DNA of 64,000 nt from Pyrocephalus nanus (lineage: Eukaryota > Chordata > Aves > Passeriformes > Tyrannidae): NCBI GenBank assembly GCA_038380795.1, contig CM076266.1, positions 45,964,425 through 46,028,424 of the forward strand, in the 5' to 3' direction. Made by a program: the position numbers and the translations under genes. Below the pieces are notes generated by a model. It saw only the letters and a program-made list of their open reading frames with translations, had not been told where the DNA came from and made no database searches. Below, in pieces: positions 48,460-64,000 of this stretch (its first letter is position 1; each line of letters opens with the position of its first letter).

Positions 48460-50989
48460 TTTTTTAACTATAATTTTTATTTAAATAAGACACAGGAACT
48501 TCTATACCGAAAAAAAATACAAAACAAAAGCCACACATTTCCTTGTGTAAAGCAATATTGTGTGATAACTTGAATACTGTTCAGCACAGTGGCTAGAAAT
48601 AACAGTACAACTATGTACAAAACTTTAAACAATATTTGACAAATTTCTACAGCTGCATGTAGAATACAATTGAGATAAACAACTGCTGGGAAATTTACAT
48701 GGCAAAGCATTAGCTTTAACATATTTGGTTCAAAACCTCCAAATCTGCTAAGAACAAATGTGCAATTTAATTAATATTTAGTTTCTCGTGGAAAAAGTAT
48801 AAAGAACATGTAACGGCATTTGCAAATATTGTACAGAGTTCAGCACTGATCTAAAAACCACTCATCATATCCCCTGGTAACCTAACACCAATAACTGAGA
48901 CTACAATTTCTTATCTGGACACAACCAGAGCATAAAAAATTCATCATACTGCAATGTTAATCTAGAAAGAAAAATATTAAAAGGAATCGATACTTAAGAG
49001 TATTTCCTCCCCTTTATCTTCAGTCTATAAAATATATAGTGTTTTCACCTAGGCCTGAGATTAGTAGGGTTAAAGATGGCTGTTGTATTTAAAGGATTTT
49101 CACATGAAAATGGTTAGAGACCTCTTTCTCTTTCTGTATTTTCTGAAAGGGGAGTCAAAAAACAGTGACTGTTTTGCAGGCTGCAAATTCCACCTTGTAA
49201 GATAGCACTAACAAAAACTCAGTAATTGAAAGAAAGCAATGCTTCATCTCCAAAGAAAGCACATATTTAGTGAGTAGTAATTTGTGGCTCTCACCCCCCC
49301 CCTCCGATCTCATCTTCAAAAAAGGAAAAGAACATAAAGGAGCAGTTTAAATGCTCAGGAGCTGCAGGCTACTAATCTCTTCAATTCCTGGAAAAGGTGA
49401 ACTTTATTCTCTTAGCAGACAGCATAAACGTAGTTCCACTGAGCTGAAAGCAACAGAGCAAGAACATCAAGTTACTTTGCCTTTAGGGTTCTCTTTGTAT
49501 CACAGGAAATTATCTCTGACAGCAATGCTCCTTTTTCCAGTACAATAGAAGAGCACCACCAACCCAATCTTGCCATGCAGTATTTTGAGAAAGTGTCCAG
49601 CCTACAAAAACCAGGATTATTTTACATTGATTTTTCTTTTATTCACACTCAAGGAGAAGGGAAAGCACACTTTTACACACACAACTTAAGTAACTGAAAG
49701 TTATGGGAGAAGCTTTAAGTCACATGAACTTAAAACTATTCTTTTACCCACCCCTCTTAGAACACCCACTTGCTACTTTCGGACTTAAATCCATACACGA
49801 TTACTCACTACATAAATAAAACGCTGCTCATCTAACACTGCTTGACAAAATCTGAAAACCTATTTCCAACCAGCAAATGAATGAACATTTCCAAAAGAGA
49901 AACTAAACATTAATTTGACTTTTAGACGGTAACAGTAGCATTTCACATCCTTAACTGCCAACAAAAACCATGAGAGGAAATCCCCATCAACCCCTGTGAA
50001 ACCTGAAAGAATTTCTTTCCTTGAACAAAAACATTCTTGTCTTTCAAAATCCTCTCACACACAATGTGGAATGTTTCTCATGTACAGCCTAGTACTGAAC
50101 ACTTTATTTGCAACAGTTTAACAGTCATTAACTGAGCAACACCTGAAACCTTTAAATGCCACATTTGTACATCTATTGAAATGACAGTAAATGCAACAGT
50201 TGTTTTACTTGTAAGCACATGACAACGTGATTTACATCACAGATTTGCTGGTTCTCCTCATGTTCACCCATGTCCAGGGTCACTGTTCACCTGGATCTGA
50301 ATGCACTTATTCCAAGAAAGTGGAATGTAATGAGGAAATATTAATGCATAAAACAAGGAAAGGCAAAAGAGTGATGTTCCCTCTTTAGCTTTGTAGCTGT
50401 AAAATATTTTATATTCCAATATGATATACATTCCAAGTTACCTGAGTTTAGACTTCAAGAGAAGTACCTGAAGCTAGGCCATAGGGTGGGCACTGTGCAA
50501 CTGTTGTGGCCATTTTTTTTTTTTTTTTTTGCATTGTGTGTATTACAGAAGTTAGAAACAAACACCTGGATCAATTGTAAACATAATCCTGAAGTACAGT
50601 ATTTTCCATAGGACACAACACAGCAAGACATTTTCTATTCAGACAGGCAACAATTTTTTTATATATATAGAGAGAGAAAGAGCTTATTTATACTGTAGAA
50701 TTTGAAACAGGACACAGGACACAGTACTAATCTGGTCAAACGTACTATGAAATGCATAGTCTCCACTTAAAACGCTTAATGATATATGGATTCTGCAGGC
50801 ATTACTGCTTTCCCACAAAAAATGCTGAATACGGATTCTGTCCCTGCCAAGAACAGTGTTGAGATATTTTTTCAAATGCTGCTAAGTACGTATTCCGTGT
50901 TGTTCTGAAAGGTTGCCACCTCATGCAGATGTATCTGAGCTACAATCTCCACAGTCCTTGTTTCGGGGCAGAGGCCTGCTCCGCCTTGT
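48460..50989 (-). other. GLCCI1: Probable GLCCI1 3' UTR (~2.5 kb)
   Basis: From the stop codon at 50,990 the minus strand runs without transposons to an AATAAA at 48,476-48,481 followed by GTGGTGGGG, a good poly(A) site. Length is compatible with the long 3' UTR I recall for mammalian GLCCI1. Earlier AATAAA copies lie at 50,103-50,108 and 49,638-49,643. On the transcript strand there is an A18 run (50,513-50,530) and one perfect Pumilio-type site TGTACATA (48,612-48,619). The open frames in this stretch are short and unrelated to known proteins. Confidence 0.65.
48476..48481 (-). terminator. GLCCI1: Candidate distal GLCCI1 poly(A) signal
   Basis: TTTATT on the + strand, AATAAA on the transcript strand, followed within 40 nt by a GTGGTGGGG downstream element. 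Confidence 0.6.

Positions 50990-64000
<13,011 letters not shown>

Overview
This is eukaryotic, vertebrate nuclear DNA, almost certainly from a bird. It is AT-rich and intron-dominated, with short exons bounded by GT/AG splice sites. It is sprinkled with CR1 LINE fragments of the avian type and carries one long LTR of a kind I recognise from bird genomes. There are no bacterial operons, CRISPR arrays, tRNA or rRNA genes.

Two protein-coding genes point tail to tail. On the + strand, nine exons between 11,522 and 34,260 give the C-terminal 322 residues of islet cell autoantigen 1 (ICA1/ICA69). These cover the end of the arfaptin-homology (BAR-type) domain and the whole C-terminal ICA69 region, to the stop codon. 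The earlier exons lie left of the window. On the - strand, three exons between 58,094 and 50,990 give the C-terminal 224 residues of GLCCI1 (FAM117 family). Its earlier exons lie right of the window. All 12 exons join in frame, with no stop or frameshift. As far as I know, ICA1 and GLCCI1 are also neighbours on human chromosome 7p21, so the pair looks like conserved synteny.

Layout: 1-11,521 is ICA1 intron with three CR1 pieces; 11,522-34,260 is the ICA1 exon series; ICA1 poly(A) signals lie at about 34.38 and 35.04 kb. The intergenic region, about 34.4-48.46 kb, holds several CR1 copies (one carrying endonuclease-domain sequence), a cluster of A-rich tracts, a solo LTR (44.19-45.26 kb) and perfect small hairpins. 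48.46-50.99 kb is the probable GLCCI1 3' UTR; 50.99-58.09 kb holds the GLCCI1 exons; 58.1-64 kb is upstream GLCCI1 intron.

The two proteins are not known to work together. ICA1 acts in secretory-vesicle trafficking, and GLCCI1 is a glucocorticoid-induced, serine-rich protein. I found no convincing undescribed system. The most useful leads are a run of four symmetric phase-1 cassette exons in ICA1 (one apparently absent from the main human form), an unexplained GC-rich minus-strand unit ending in AATAAA inside an ICA1 intron, and the CR1 copy with endonuclease sequence.
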